Both the position numbers and the translations under genes were made by a program. Below the pieces are notes generated by a model. The model did not search any database. It was not told where the DNA came from and worked only from the letters and a program-made list of their open reading frames with translations. From the NCBI GenBank assembly GCA_027483535.1, contig JAIXUN010000002.1:1240001-1304000 (forward strand): a DNA stretch of 64,000 nucleotides. The letters are read 5' to 3'. Below, piece by piece: positions 52,218-62,105 of this stretch (its first letter is position 1; each line of letters begins with the position of its first letter). Source of the stretch: a bacterium. GTDB taxonomy: Bacteria; Armatimonadota; Fimbriimonadia; Fimbriimonadales; Fimbriimonadaceae.

Positions 52218-53191
52218 TGACAGAAATGACCTATCGAGAGGCGTTGCAGAAGTGCATCGTCGACTCCCTGGAACGAAATCCGGATGTCTTCATCATGGGC
52301 GAGGACATTGGACGATACGAGGGTACGTTCAAAGTCACGAGGGGCCTTTTCCCCAAGTTCGGTTCTGGTCGAATCATCGACACGCCGATCACTGAGGCAG
52401 GCTTCGCGGGTATCGGAATCGGTGCTGCAATGGCGGGTCTCCGACCGATCATCGAGTTCATGACCATGTCGTTCTCGATCTTGGCGCTCGACCAGATCAT
52501 CAACCACGCCGCAAAGGTCCACTACATGACCAACGGCGAAGTGAAGTGCCCGATCGTTTTCCGAGGTCCGGGTGGCGCAGCGAAGCAGCTTTCCGCTCAA
52601 CACTCGCACTCGATGGACGGGTGGTACGCCCACGTTCCTGGTCTGAAGGTCGTTTGCCCGGCAACTCCTGCCGACGTTTACGGTCTCATGAAGGCATCCA
52701 TCGCCGATGACAACCCGGTTATCTTCTATGAAAACCCGGGTCTGTACACGGTCAAGGGTCACGTTCCGGACGATCCCGATTACACGGTGCCTATCGGAAA
52801 GGCTCAGATTCTGAAGGAAGGAAAAGACATCAGTCTTGTCGGCTACAGCCGAATGACCCAGGTCAACCTCCTTGCTGCTGAGCTTCTTGCAAAGGACGGT
52901 ATTGATGCCGAAGTTGTGGACGTACGATCCCTTCTTCCGCTCGACACCGAGACCATCTACAACTCGGTTCGCAAGACTCACCGGGCGGTTGTGGTTTACG
53001 AAGACTGGCGATCCGGCGGCTTCGGTGCGGAAATCGCGGCTCGAATCCAAGAGGATTGCTTCGACCATCTCGACGCACCGGTTGGGCGAGTGGGCGGTCT
53101 GAACGTTCCGATGCCTTACGCACGAGTTCTCGAACTCGAGTGCATCCCGGACGAGAACGACGTTATCAAGGTCGTTCACAAGCTGGGTTAA
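52217..53191 (+). CDS. pdhB: Pyruvate dehydrogenase E1 component, beta subunit
   Basis: A 324-residue subunit completing the E1 heterotetramer. Conserved blocks: MTYREALQKCIVDSLERN, GEDIGRYEGTFKVTRGL, TPITEAGFAGIGIGAAMAGL, FRGPGGAAKQLSAQHSHSMD and the C-terminal VDVRSLLPLDTETI. It starts at ATG 52217, one base overlapping the pdhA stop (TAATG). A perfect hairpin terminator follows. Confidence 0.93.
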   Translation: MTEMTYREALQKCIVDSLERNPDVFIMGEDIGRYEGTFKVTRGLFPKFGSGRIIDTPITEAGFAGIGIGAAMAGLRPIIEFMTMSFSILALDQIINHAAKVHYMTNGEVKCPIVFRGPGGAAKQLSAQHSHSMDGWYAHVPGLKVVCPATPADVYGLMKASIADDNPVIFYENPGLYTVKGHVPDDPDYTVPIGKAQILKEGKDISLVGYSRMTQVNLLAAELLAKDGIDAEVVDVRSLLPLDTETIYNSVRKTHRAVVVYEDWRSGGFGAEIAARIQEDCFDHLDAPVGRVGGLNVPMPYARVLELECIPDENDVIKVVHKLG

Positions 53192-53214
53192 ACAAGAGGC
53201 TGGGCCTGAATACA

Positions 53215-53246
53215 GGGAGCGTGGAAGAATCCACGCTCCCTTTTTT
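53215..53246 (+). terminator. Perfect intrinsic terminator after pdhB
   Basis: GGGAGCGTGGA (53215-53225) and TCCACGCTCCC (53230-53240) form an 11-bp stem with loop AGAA, followed by six T. Confidence 0.92.
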
Positions 53247-53282
53247 GTGATCTTCTGGGAGGGCGAACAGTAGAATCGGAAC

Positions 53283-54485
53283 GTGAATCCGCACATCGGC
53301 GAGTTGAAGGTGTATCCGTTCGAGCGTTTACGACGCCTCTTCAAGGGGATCGAGCCGGAAAGGTCTGACGCCATCAACATGGGAATTGGCGAGCCGAAGC
53401 ACGCCACGCCACAATTGATCAAAGACGGGCTGGTCGAAGGATTCGGAGGTCTCGCGAAGTACCCGCTCGCCAAAGGAACGGCTGAGTTACGGGAGTCGGT
53501 GTCGCGATGGATTCATCGGCGGTACGGAGTAGCGGTCGACCCGGAGACGTCGATTCTTCCTGTACAGGGCTCTAGGGAGGCGCTCTTCTGCTTCGCTCAC
53601 GCCTATCTGGATCACTCTGAACAAGGGACGAGGGTGGCCATGCCGAACCCGTTCTATCAGATCTACGAAGGGGCGGCTCTCATGGCGGGGGCTCAACCGC
53701 TCTACTTGCCCTGCCGCAAAGAAACCAACTTTCAACCCGACTTTCATTCGGTTTCCGCAGCCGACTGGGAGAAAACTCGGCTGGTCTACACTTGCACCCC
53801 CGGGAACCCGACAGGCGCGGTGATGACCCTCCAGGATTGGGCGCAGCTCTTCGAACTTCAAGACAAGTTCGGCTTCTGCATCGCCTCCGATGAGTGCTAC
53901 TCCGAGATTTACTTCGGAAGCGAGCCCCCGGTGGGCGCTCTGGAGGCGGCCGCAAAACTGGGACGGTCTTCAGAGAAGATCGTGATGTTCTCGTCGCTCT
54001 CCAAACGATCGAACGCTCCTGGCCTGCGCAGTGGGTTTGTCGCTGGGGACCCCGCGATCATGGAAAAGTTCGCCTTCTACCGAACCTATCATGGCAACGC
54101 AATGAGCGAAATGACCCAACATGCCAGTGCGCTTGCGTGGGACGATGAGGCACACGTAGTTGCCAACCGAGCGGCGTATCAAGAGAAGTTCCATTCGCTC
54201 ACACCGAAGCTCGCGGATGTCCTGGACGTGGACCTTCCGGATGCGGCGTTCTTCGTTTGGGCACGCGTTCGAAACGAGGCTCAGGACGGACTCTCTGCCG
54301 ATGAATGGTTCGCGCGGGAACTGTATCGCAAGACCAACGTTACGGTCCTTCCCGGAACCTATATCGGAAGAGACGTTCCCGGTGGGAATCCGGGTGAAGG
54401 TTACGTGCGTTTGGCATTGGTCGCCGAGATCAAGGAGTGCTCGGAAGCCGTGAATCGAATTCTCGATTTTTGCGCCTCCGTGTAA
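53283..54485 (+). CDS. dapC: Succinyldiaminopimelate transaminase
   Basis: A 400-residue class I/II aminotransferase. The PLP lysine is Lys241 in SSLSKRSNAPGLRSG. The cofactor-binding GSREALF, TPGNPTGAV, SDECYSEIYF and the C-terminal GEGYVRLALVA fit DapC. It makes N-succinyl-LL-diaminopimelate on the succinylase route to lysine and meso-DAP. The start is GTG 53283. The two downstream genes give the flanking steps of the same route, which supports the call over a generic aspartate aminotransferase. Confidence 0.9.
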   Translation: MNPHIGELKVYPFERLRRLFKGIEPERSDAINMGIGEPKHATPQLIKDGLVEGFGGLAKYPLAKGTAELRESVSRWIHRRYGVAVDPETSILPVQGSREALFCFAHAYLDHSEQGTRVAMPNPFYQIYEGAALMAGAQPLYLPCRKETNFQPDFHSVSAADWEKTRLVYTCTPGNPTGAVMTLQDWAQLFELQDKFGFCIASDECYSEIYFGSEPPVGALEAAAKLGRSSEKIVMFSSLSKRSNAPGLRSGFVAGDPAIMEKFAFYRTYHGNAMSEMTQHASALAWDDEAHVVANRAAYQEKFHSLTPKLADVLDVDLPDAAFFVWARVRNEAQDGLSADEWFARELYRKTNVTVLPGTYIGRDVPGGNPGEGYVRLALVAEIKECSEAVNRILDFCASV

Positions 54486-54545
54486 CGGGATTTCGCGAGT
54501 TTTCCGGTCTGTATCCCAAACGATTCGGTACAACCTTAGGGTCCT

Positions 54546-55370
54546 ATGAGCCTAAACCGAACCCTGATTGAAGAAGCGTGGGAAAATCGCACGCAGTTCT
54601 CTCCGACCAACCACCCGGCCGAAGTCATGGCTGAGGTTTTGAGTGTTCTGGATGCCCTCGACGCAGGCACTGTTCGTGTGGCGGAGAAGATCGACGGGAA
54701 CTGGGTGACCCACGAGTGGGTGAAGAAGGCGGTTTTGCTCTCGTTCCGACTCCGTGACAACGATGTGTCTCAAGCTGGGCCGATGACCTTTTTCGATAAG
54801 GTCCCGTTGAAGTTTGATCATTACACGGACGAAGACTTCCGAGCAGCCGGGATTCGAGTCGTGCCCCATGCGGTTGTCCGGCAAGGTGCGTACATCGCTC
54901 GCAACGTCGTCCTAATGCCGAGTTACACCAACGTTGGCGCCTACGTAGACGAGGGAACGATGGTCGACACCTGGGCGACCGTTGGCTCGTGCGCTCAAAT
55001 TGGAAAGAACGTTCACCTCAGCGGCGGCGCGGGTATCGGGGGTGTTCTGGAGCCTCTCCAAGCTAATCCGACCATCATCGAAGATAACTGCTTCATCGGC
55101 GCCCGATCTGAGATCGTGGAGGGTGTAATCGTCGAAGAAAACTCCGTGATCTCGATGGGAGTGTTCATTGGCCAGAGCACCAAGATTTTCGATCGAGAAA
55201 CCGGGGAAGTCCATTACGGCCGAGTGCCCGCCGGCTCGGTGGTGGTTCCGGGAACGCTTCCGGCCAAAGAAGGAAATTGCGGTCTTTACGCCGCAATCAT
55301 CGTGAAGAAGGTCGATGCTCAAACCCGAGCCAAAACCGGACTGAACGAACTCCTCCGACTCGCTGACTAA
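54546..55370 (+). CDS. dapD: Tetrahydrodipicolinate N-succinyltransferase
   Basis: A 274-residue enzyme with an N-terminal helical domain and a left-handed beta-helix built of hexapeptide repeats ([20 protein letters not shown] onwards). The DapD blocks [20 protein letters not shown] and [16 protein letters not shown] are present. It succinylates tetrahydrodipicolinate just before DapC acts. dapE starts seven bases after its stop. Confidence 0.96.
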   Translation: MSLNRTLIEEAWENRTQFSPTNHPAEVMAEVLSVLDALDAGTVRVAEKIDGNWVTHEWVKKAVLLSFRLRDNDVSQAGPMTFFDKVPLKFDHYTDEDFRAAGIRVVPHAVVRQGAYIARNVVLMPSYTNVGAYVDEGTMVDTWATVGSCAQIGKNVHLSGGAGIGGVLEPLQANPTIIEDNCFIGARSEIVEGVIVEENSVISMGVFIGQSTKIFDRETGEVHYGRVPAGSVVVPGTLPAKEGNCGLYAAIIVKKVDAQTRAKTGLNELLRLAD

Positions 55371-55377
55371 GGGACTC

Positions 55378-56514
55378 ATGGACGTCGCTGAACTCACTGC
55401 CAAGCTGATCGCTTATCCCAGCGTCACTCCCAACGGCGACGTCCTCACCCAGTTCATCACTCCTCTCTTGAATGAGTGGGAATTCCGCTGCACGCGCATC
55501 GAACGTGGCGGAGTTGAAAATCTTTGGGCAGAAGTGGGCGACCCAACGAAGCCCGTGCTGGTCTTCAATGGCCACTGCGACGTGGTGCCACCGGGTGACC
55601 TATCTCAGTGGACAACGCCTCCTTTTGAACCGACCCGCGTCGGGGATCTCCTCTACGGAAGGGGAGCTTCCGACATGAAGGGTCCCCTTGCAGCGCTGAT
55701 CCTAGCGGTGCGAGCGATACAACTTTCCGGCGACGAGCTCCCGTTTAGTTTGGCTCTGGCGATCACCGCCGACGAAGAGGGGCCCGCGAAGGACGGAACG
55801 GGTGCGATCTTGGACTGGTCGGAGCGAGAAGGGAAGCAAATTCTTGGGGCGCTCGTTGGCGAACCCACTTCGGTGAGCCATTGCGGGGACACGGTCAAAG
55901 TGGGTCGAAGGGGTTCCATCACGGCTCGGATCACCGTTCATGGCAAGCAGGGTCACGTCGCTTATCCGCACCTAGGCATCAATGCCGTTCATGAATCCAT
56001 TGCTGCGCTTTCTCAGATTTCGGAGTTGAAGTGGGACGACGGCGATGATCTCTTTCCGGCGACCTCTCTGCAGATCGCCAATCTCAACGCCGGGACGGGG
56101 GCGACCAACGTTATCCCCGGAACGTTGAGCTGCGATATCAACGTGCGGCACACGCCTGCCACCTCGCCAGAAGTGATCAAAGCGCAAATTGAAAGCTGCT
56201 TGAGGTCGGTGAAAGTGCCCTTCGACGTGGAGTGGATCGATGGTGCGAACGCGTTCCGGACCGACGAATCGAGTCTGTCACGATGCCTGCTGGAGGTCGT
56301 CGAAAAGGTCACGGGTGTCGCGCCGAAGTCGGATGGCGGGGGAGGAACCTCTGATGCGAGATTCTTCGCGGCCCGAGGGATCCCCGTTGCAGAGTTTGGA
56401 CCCCTCAACGCAACGATTCATCAGATTGACGAATGTGTTTCAATCGCCGATCTGATGACGTGTCAGAAGGTTTACGAAGAGTTCGTGCGGGCAATGGCCC
56501 GATCGCTTACTTGA
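55378..56514 (+). CDS. dapE: Succinyl-diaminopimelate desuccinylase
   Basis: A 378-residue M20 metallopeptidase that removes succinate, giving LL-diaminopimelate. Metal-site blocks: FNGHCDVVPPGD, RGASDMKGPLAAL, ITADEEGPAKDG, and GGGGTSDARFFA near the end. The dimerisation domain is inserted between. With dapC and dapD this gives a compact three-gene route to the residue added by MurE. The last eight bases overlap the convergent gene at 56507. Confidence 0.95.
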   Translation: MDVAELTAKLIAYPSVTPNGDVLTQFITPLLNEWEFRCTRIERGGVENLWAEVGDPTKPVLVFNGHCDVVPPGDLSQWTTPPFEPTRVGDLLYGRGASDMKGPLAALILAVRAIQLSGDELPFSLALAITADEEGPAKDGTGAILDWSEREGKQILGALVGEPTSVSHCGDTVKVGRRGSITARITVHGKQGHVAYPHLGINAVHESIAALSQISELKWDDGDDLFPATSLQIANLNAGTGATNVIPGTLSCDINVRHTPATSPEVIKAQIESCLRSVKVPFDVEWIDGANAFRTDESSLSRCLLEVVEKVTGVAPKSDGGGGTSDARFFAARGIPVAEFGPLNATIHQIDECVSIADLMTCQKVYEEFVRAMARSLT

Positions 56515-57388
56515 CGATGAGCTTCAAGACCTGCGACTTCTTCTGCGTGAGGTTGGTAACTTTGATCGTTCGGGTCCCGGGAGACTTCAACGGAAGAGGG
56601 GCATCCCACTTTCCATCTGAAGTTGCGGTCGACTTCATGCGAAGTTTTCCGTTCACGAATGTGTGAAGCTTGTCGCCAGCCTTTGCCGTTCCTTCAAGAA
56701 CCACCCGTCCGGTCTTTACAACCTGACCGGCCTTGTGCGACGAAACTTTGAATTCGCCTTCATCGAAGACACCCGTCATGTCAGGTTCGGGCTCGAACTT
56801 GGGTTCGGAGGCTTCCTCGAGTTTCTCCGCTACGTAGTCCGACATCCCCTCCACGGATTTCACGGTGGCTTTACCGACGATATCTAGGTGAAGGACGGCG
56901 GGCTCACCGGAGGCTTTGCCCCCCGCAAGGGTTGTTGCAGAAACATCTCTCACGCCGGGCGTGTCGAACTGAAGCTTCGCCTTCCAGACGCCTTTCGAAT
57001 CGGCAAGGACGGCTCCCACGCGGACTCCGTTGGATTTAAGAAGCACCTTCGCTTTGGGTTCAGTGACTCCCTGGAGCATGTAGGTACCAAGTGGTCCCGC
57101 TCCATTTTTCAGGGTCGGAGATAGAAGCGTGATCGAAGGTGGCTTGCTTTCGCCTGCCTCAGAAACGGGTTTCTCGCCCGTCGATGGACCGTTCGATACC
57201 TTGGCACGCTCGACAAGGAGTGACTCGGGTTGAGCGGTCGATCCAACTTGAGCGGAAACGGTATAAGCGACCAACCCCAGAAAGACGGTTACCTTAAGCC
57301 ACAACCAAACCAGGCGTTCCCGTCGATCAACGGCCGCACGCGATTGCACGATCGAGTTCAAGCGGTGAGAGGAGGAATGTGCGGTCAT
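56507..57388 (-). CDS. Membrane-anchored protein with two Ig-like repeats
   Basis: A 293-residue protein with a membrane helix at about 28-45 (LVWLWLKVTVFLGLVAY), a Ser/Pro-rich linker and two related beta modules. They are at about 100-155 (MLQGVTEPKAKVLLKSNG, then GVWKAKLQFDTPGVRD) and about 225-290 (VVLEGTAKAGDKLHTFVNGK, then GKWDAPLPLKSPGTRT). The pattern resembles bacterial Ig-like folds with a GxW edge. The acidic stretch between them is unlike both. Function unknown. Its start lies three bases after the stop of the upstream coiled-coil gene, so the two are one operon. Confidence 0.6.
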   Translation of the reverse strand: MTAHSSSHRLNSIVQSRAAVDRRERLVWLWLKVTVFLGLVAYTVSAQVGSTAQPESLLVERAKVSNGPSTGEKPVSEAGESKPPSITLLSPTLKNGAGPLGTYMLQGVTEPKAKVLLKSNGVRVGAVLADSKGVWKAKLQFDTPGVRDVSATTLAGGKASGEPAVLHLDIVGKATVKSVEGMSDYVAEKLEEASEPKFEPEPDMTGVFDEGEFKVSSHKAGQVVKTGRVVLEGTAKAGDKLHTFVNGKLRMKSTATSDGKWDAPLPLKSPGTRTIKVTNLTQKKSQVLKLIVK

Positions 57389-57391
57389 TGC

Positions 57392-58951
57392 TTATCCCTC
57401 GGCGGCAATTCGCTTCGCCTCTTCGATCCAGACGTCAGCGTCGATATGTTGCCACTCTTTCGGCTGGATGATTTCTACAACCTGCTGCGCCGTGAGTCCG
57501 GCAAGATCGGAAAATCGGTGCACACCTGCTTCCCACAACTTCGCCTGATAGACGGGACCAATCCCTTCAATCGACTGCAAAGGATCGCGACCAGCCCGCG
57601 TGAAGCCTGGAGGAGCCGTTGCCGTTGAAGCAGACGCCGCAGGTTTTGAGCCACCTGCAAGTTGCTGTGCAAGGGTCATGGCTTGCTGAGCGACGGCGGT
57701 TGCACCGCTCGGGGTGGAAGTGAGCACGGGCTCGGGTGCGCTGACAACCACCGATGGAACCGCTTCTGGAGAGTCAGACGCCGCGGCTAGTCCGATTGCC
57801 ACCGTGTCTTCGTTTTCATAGAAGCGCTGCAAGTCTTGCAAGTCTCGCTTGAGCTTAGAAATCTCGTTTTCGCGAGTATTTAGTTGTGAGCGTAAAGTCA
57901 CAAGCTCAGAGTCCAACTCGGCGAGCTTGCGAGATCCGCCTGCGTTCGATGCCTCATGGGCATCGGCAAGCTTTTGCTTCAGACCGGAGAGCTCCCGATT
58001 CTTCGCTTCCAGCTCATCCTCAAGGTCGGCAATCTTGGAATTCAGGACCGGACTCGCGGCGCTGGGTTCGGCACTCTCCGCTTCGCGCGTTTCGAGCTCG
58101 GCGATCCGCACTTCTCGTTTTTGCAGTTCTTCTTGAAGTGCTCCAAGCTGCATTTTGAGAATCATCATCTCCTCTGCAGAGGGACCCGATTCGACGGCAA
58201 CATTGGCTCCCGGGACTGACTCACTGGGGAGTGATTCGATGGGGGTCTGCGCTTGTTGCAGCAACTCGGCCACTCGATCTTCGAGAGCTCGAATATGAGC
58301 CTCACGTTCTTCGATCTTGGCCGCAAAGTCCATGGCCGGGTGTTGAGCCGCGGATAGCTCTTCGACCTTCTTTTTCAGAGTATTGATTGCGGCGTCTTTT
58401 GCCGCAATCACCTCTTCGTGGTCAAAAGATGGGGCGATGTTTGAGGGTTGTCCTCCGGTAACGACCCTGACCAACTCTGCTCGAGCTCGTTGAAGCTCTT
58501 CCTTTGCCGTGGCTAACTCGGCTCGGGAGTCCTGAGCTTCCGAAGTTGCGGCCGCGACTTCCTGCCGAAGCTTTTCGAGCGCCTGCTCATGCTCGGCTTC
58601 GCGCTCATCGTTGGAGGATTCCGGTTCGACCGGATTGGATTCAAGTTCTTGAAGACGCGCTTCTAACTGGGCAACAATAAGCCGCTGATCGGGCCAACTT
58701 GGCTCGTCCACAGAGTCACTGGACACTTCTGAAGGCAACGCCTTTAGGGATTCGAGTTCGGTTCTGAGCGTCTCGATCTCCTGCTTGGCGGATAAAAGTT
58801 GATTCTCAAGCTCGGGATTCGAGTGAACGATCGCTGAAGGCGGGGCAACATCGGAAGCAGCATTCTTTCCCCATTTATAGAAAAAGAAGTCCGCGGCGAT
58901 GACAGCGGCCATCCCCCCGATCAGACCGTACAGAAAACTCAGCGTATCCAT
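57392..58951 (-). CDS. Membrane-anchored coiled-coil protein with C-terminal helix-hairpin-helix
   Basis: A 519-residue protein. ATG 58951 gives an N-terminal membrane helix (SFLYGLIGGMAAVIAADFFF); longer frames begin in non-coding sequence. Residues about 40-390 are a long coiled coil in several segments rich in Glu, Leu, Lys and Ala. The last 60 residues form a helix-hairpin-helix fold (PLQSIEGIGPVYQAKLW, then FSDLAGLTAQQVVEII), similar to the DUF4332-type domain that ends many such proteins. It could link the membrane to DNA, or be a structural scaffold. The exact family is not certain. Confidence 0.65.
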   Translation of the reverse strand: MDTLSFLYGLIGGMAAVIAADFFFYKWGKNAASDVAPPSAIVHSNPELENQLLSAKQEIETLRTELESLKALPSEVSSDSVDEPSWPDQRLIVAQLEARLQELESNPVEPESSNDEREAEHEQALEKLRQEVAAATSEAQDSRAELATAKEELQRARAELVRVVTGGQPSNIAPSFDHEEVIAAKDAAINTLKKKVEELSAAQHPAMDFAAKIEEREAHIRALEDRVAELLQQAQTPIESLPSESVPGANVAVESGPSAEEMMILKMQLGALQEELQKREVRIAELETREAESAEPSAASPVLNSKIADLEDELEAKNRELSGLKQKLADAHEASNAGGSRKLAELDSELVTLRSQLNTRENEISKLKRDLQDLQRFYENEDTVAIGLAAASDSPEAVPSVVVSAPEPVLTSTPSGATAVAQQAMTLAQQLAGGSKPAASASTATAPPGFTRAGRDPLQSIEGIGPVYQAKLWEAGVHRFSDLAGLTAQQVVEIIQPKEWQHIDADVWIEEAKRIAAEG

Positions 58952-59098
58952 TCTATTAACCCATGCGGTCCCCCACCGCATTGCGCAGCACCCTCCCCGG
59001 TTCATTTGCCGGTTAGAGTGACTCTGTAAATCGATTATCGGCAAGTCTCAATCAGAAACCCACCTTCTTCGTTTTTAGCGGAAAATCGGAGCGAATCC

Positions 59099-59120
59099 GG
59101 CTTTACCTTAGGTAAAAGCC
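59099..59120 (+). promoter_or_regulatory. Palindrome directly before the Asp-box protein gene
   Basis: TTTACCTTAGGTAAA at 59102-59116 is a perfect inverted repeat, extended by GGC and AGCC to a 9-bp stem with one bulge. It ends 10 bases before the ATG at 59131, which has no ribosome site. It could be an operator for the gene or part of its leader. Confidence 0.4.
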
Positions 59121-59130
59121 CTATGTAGTT

Positions 59131-62094
59131 ATGCGTTTATCGTCTCTCTTCCTTGCCGCGCTCGTTGCCGGTGCTTCGGTCACCGCCTACGGTCAGGGTA
59201 ATCCTTTCAACTCCGGAGGAGGAAGAGCTTCGGCTCCCACTCGACCAGGAAGCGAAGGTCCCCTTGCATCCTTCCTCGACGCGCTTCAGCCGCGTCAACT
59301 GGGTCCTACCAATATGGGTGGTCGGATCATGGACTTTGCCGTATACGAAAAGCGACCGGAGCTCTTCTACGTCGCGACAGCTTCCGGTGGAATCTGGAAA
59401 ACCGAGAACGCGGGAACGACCATGACGTGCGTTTTCGACACAGGGAGCTCAGTGAGTTCCGGAGCCGTAGCCATCTCGCCCGAGAACCCGGACATCGTTT
59501 ACGTTGGCACAGGCGAGCAGAGCAGTCGAAACTCGGTTGCATGGGGAGACGGTGTCTACAAGTCCACCGATGGCGGAAAAACCTGGAAGCACATCGGTCT
59601 TACCGAGACGCGCCACATTAGCAAGATCGTGGTTCACCCGACCAATCCGAACATCGTATGGGTTGCGGCGCTTGGCCGACTTTGGGGTCCGAACGAAGAA
59701 AGAGGACTTTTCAAATCCACCGACGGCGGAAAGACCTGGTCCAAGGTGCTCTATCTGGACGACCGAACTGGAATCATCGACCTCGACCTCGATCCAGAGG
59801 ATCCGAACACCCTTTATGCCAGTGCTTGGGAACGACTCCGAAAGCCTTGGGTCTTCTACAGCGGCGGATACAACGCAGGCATCTATAAGTCCAAAGATGG
59901 CGGAAAGTCTTGGAAGCGGCTCGGTGGAGGATTGCCCCAAGCCCCGCTTGGTCGAATTGGCTTGAGCCTGTACCGAAAGGATCCGAAGATCATGATCGCA
60001 ACGGTGGAGTATCGACTCCCGGGAGCGGATGGAGCGGCGGTCCGATTCCAGTCCCCACCTCCCGGTCAGGGCGGTCCGGCAGCCTCGGGTACGGCAGTTT
60101 CGGGTGTGCAAGGATCGGGGGCGGCTCGTCCCACGGGCGCAACGGGCCAAGCAACGGGATCGGCTCAGAGCGCAGGTGGCAACCGAAACAACATGGGCGG
60201 CGTTAACAGCGGGCAAGCTGCTAACCGACCTCAACCCCCGCGAGACCCGCGATTCCAAGTTCCGAGCGGAAGTCAGTTCAACGGCGGCGGCATCTTTATG
60301 TCGAAAGACGGTGGCGACTCCTGGCAGCTCATGAAGCAGCTGAACCCGCGGCCCTTCTACTTCAGCCTCCCCCTTATCGATCCCAACGATTACAAGACTT
60401 GGTACATCGGTGGTCTTTACCTGATGCGCTCCAAGAACCTGGGCAAGGACTGGGAACTGGTCGCACAAAACAGCATCCACGCCGACATGCACGCCCTGTG
60501 GGTGAATCCCAAGAACTCCAATCACGTGTTGGTTGGTCACGATGGAGGCGTTTCGCAATCGCGAGACAAGGGCGGTGCTTTCGAGCACCTGAACCGGATG
60601 CCGATCGGTCAGTTCTATGCCGTCGCCCATGACTTCCAGCGCCCGTACTGGGTGTACGGCGGTCTTCAGGACAACGGTAGTTGGGGTCTTCCCACACAAA
60701 CGCTCCGCGGTGGTCCGACCTTCGCCGACGCGTTCAGCCTTTACGGTGGCGACGGGTTCTATGTCCAAGTCGATCCTAAGGAGCCGGAGTGGGTGTACGC
60801 CGAATCTCAGGGTGGCGCGGTTGGACGGATCAACGTCCGCACGGGCGAGCGACGAAGCATTCGCCCCGTCGATAACGAAGCTCTTGCGGCTCACCGAAAG
60901 CTGATTGACCAGATCGAAAAGGAGCAAGGAAAGGATGCGCCGAAGCCCGCCGCCCCACGGCTGCGATTCAACTGGAACACGCCAATCCTTTTGAGCCCCC
61001 ACGATCCTAAGACGGTGTTCGTTGGATCCAACAAGCTGATGATGTCGACCGACCGGGGCAACACCTGGAAGGCGATTTCTCCCGACCTAACCACGGAGAG
61101 CGTCATCAAAACCAGCACCAGTGCCATCTCTCGCCGATTAAGCGTAAACGAGGAGGCAACGGGTGCAGAGAACCACTGCACGATCGTCACCATCGGCCAA
61201 TCGCCAATCGATGCGAATCGGATTGTCGTAGGCACCGATGACGGCATGGTGCATGTCACTGCTGACGGAGGAAAGACCTGGACCGATGTTGGTGCCAAGT
61301 TGCCCGGTCGACCGACCGACGTTTGGGTGAGCCGCGTTCTCCTCTCCAAGTGGAGCAAAGATCGAATCTACGTAACGCTCGACGGTCACCGAACCGACGA
61401 CTTCAAGCCGTACGTTTACGTCAGCGAAGACCTCGGAAAGACTTGGACTTCGCTTGCGGGTGGGCTTCCCGAGTACGATTCGGTCTACGTGGTGCGAGAA
61501 GGCGAGCACAACCCTGACCTCTTGTTCTTGGGTTCAGAAATGAGCCTTCGATTCTCCCTGGATCGAGGCAAGACCTGGTCGAAGCTCCGAGGCCAATTCC
61601 CGACCGTTGCGGTTCACGACCTGAGCGTTCATCCCGAGATGAAGGACCTTATTGTCGGCACCCACGGACGATCGATCTGGACGATCGACGTTAGTCTTCT
61701 CGAAGGTTTGACCCCCGAGAAGGCGAAGGCTCAGGTTGCCGCCTTCTCGCCGCAACCGATCATCCGAATGGGCTTCGTCGCCGGCTCGAGCTGGGATGGC
61801 GATCAGGTGTACCAGTCCCGAAACACCCAACCCGGCACGTTCATTTACTACCACCTTGCCAAAGAAGGAAAGGTCGGGGCGGTGAAGATCATCAACGCGA
61901 AGGGTGAGGAGAACATCGTCCTCTCCGGCGATGGCGTCCCCGTGAAGGCGGGCGTTAACCGTGTGCGATGGAACGGTCGACTGAGTGGTGGTATTGCCCC
62001 AGCAGGCAAGTATAAGCTCATCATCGACGTGGATGGAGTCACTTCGGAAACGACGATCGAAGTGCTAGAACCAACCGCGCCGATCGGCTACTAA
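59131..62094 (+). CDS. Large secreted Asp-box (BNR/sortilin-type) beta-propeller protein
   Basis: A 987-residue protein with a signal peptide (MRLSSLFLAALVAGASVTAYG). Eight Asp boxes of the form S-x-D-x-G-x-x-W are seen, for example STDGGKTWKHI, SKDGGKSWKRL, TADGGKTWTDV and SLDRGKTWSKL; they build seven-bladed propellers as in sialidases and VPS10/sortilin proteins. A Gly/Ser/Gln-rich insertion sits between the third and fourth box (about 305-385). The C-terminus has a beta-sandwich (GVNRVRWNGRLSGGIAPAGKY) like the tail found in many such proteins. Known relatives are often called glycosyl hydrolases but the activity is unproven. The start lacks a ribosome site. Confidence 0.75.
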   Translation: MRLSSLFLAALVAGASVTAYGQGNPFNSGGGRASAPTRPGSEGPLASFLDALQPRQLGPTNMGGRIMDFAVYEKRPELFYVATASGGIWKTENAGTTMTCVFDTGSSVSSGAVAISPENPDIVYVGTGEQSSRNSVAWGDGVYKSTDGGKTWKHIGLTETRHISKIVVHPTNPNIVWVAALGRLWGPNEERGLFKSTDGGKTWSKVLYLDDRTGIIDLDLDPEDPNTLYASAWERLRKPWVFYSGGYNAGIYKSKDGGKSWKRLGGGLPQAPLGRIGLSLYRKDPKIMIATVEYRLPGADGAAVRFQSPPPGQGGPAASGTAVSGVQGSGAARPTGATGQATGSAQSAGGNRNNMGGVNSGQAANRPQPPRDPRFQVPSGSQFNGGGIFMSKDGGDSWQLMKQLNPRPFYFSLPLIDPNDYKTWYIGGLYLMRSKNLGKDWELVAQNSIHADMHALWVNPKNSNHVLVGHDGGVSQSRDKGGAFEHLNRMPIGQFYAVAHDFQRPYWVYGGLQDNGSWGLPTQTLRGGPTFADAFSLYGGDGFYVQVDPKEPEWVYAESQGGAVGRINVRTGERRSIRPVDNEALAAHRKLIDQIEKEQGKDAPKPAAPRLRFNWNTPILLSPHDPKTVFVGSNKLMMSTDRGNTWKAISPDLTTESVIKTSTSAISRRLSVNEEATGAENHCTIVTIGQSPIDANRIVVGTDDGMVHVTADGGKTWTDVGAKLPGRPTDVWVSRVLLSKWSKDRIYVTLDGHRTDDFKPYVYVSEDLGKTWTSLAGGLPEYDSVYVVREGEHNPDLLFLGSEMSLRFSLDRGKTWSKLRGQFPTVAVHDLSVHPEMKDLIVGTHGRSIWTIDVSLLEGLTPEKAKAQVAAFSPQPIIRMGFVAGSSWDGDQVYQSRNTQPGTFIYYHLAKEGKVGAVKIINAKGEENIVLSGDGVPVKAGVNRVRWNGRLSGGIAPAGKYKLIIDVDGVTSETTIEVLEPTAPIGY

Positions 62095-62105
62095 CCGAAC
62101 CATAA

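Noticed and set aside
51030-53473. Two long minus-strand reading frames (394 and 419 codons) opposite pdhA and pdhB
   Set aside because: They lie exactly across two clearly coding genes, have no family motif or ribosome site, and reflect codon bias of the plus strand.
59449-61002. A 517-codon minus-strand frame inside the Asp-box gene
   Set aside because: It mirrors the regular repeats of the plus-strand gene and has no start signal or domain.
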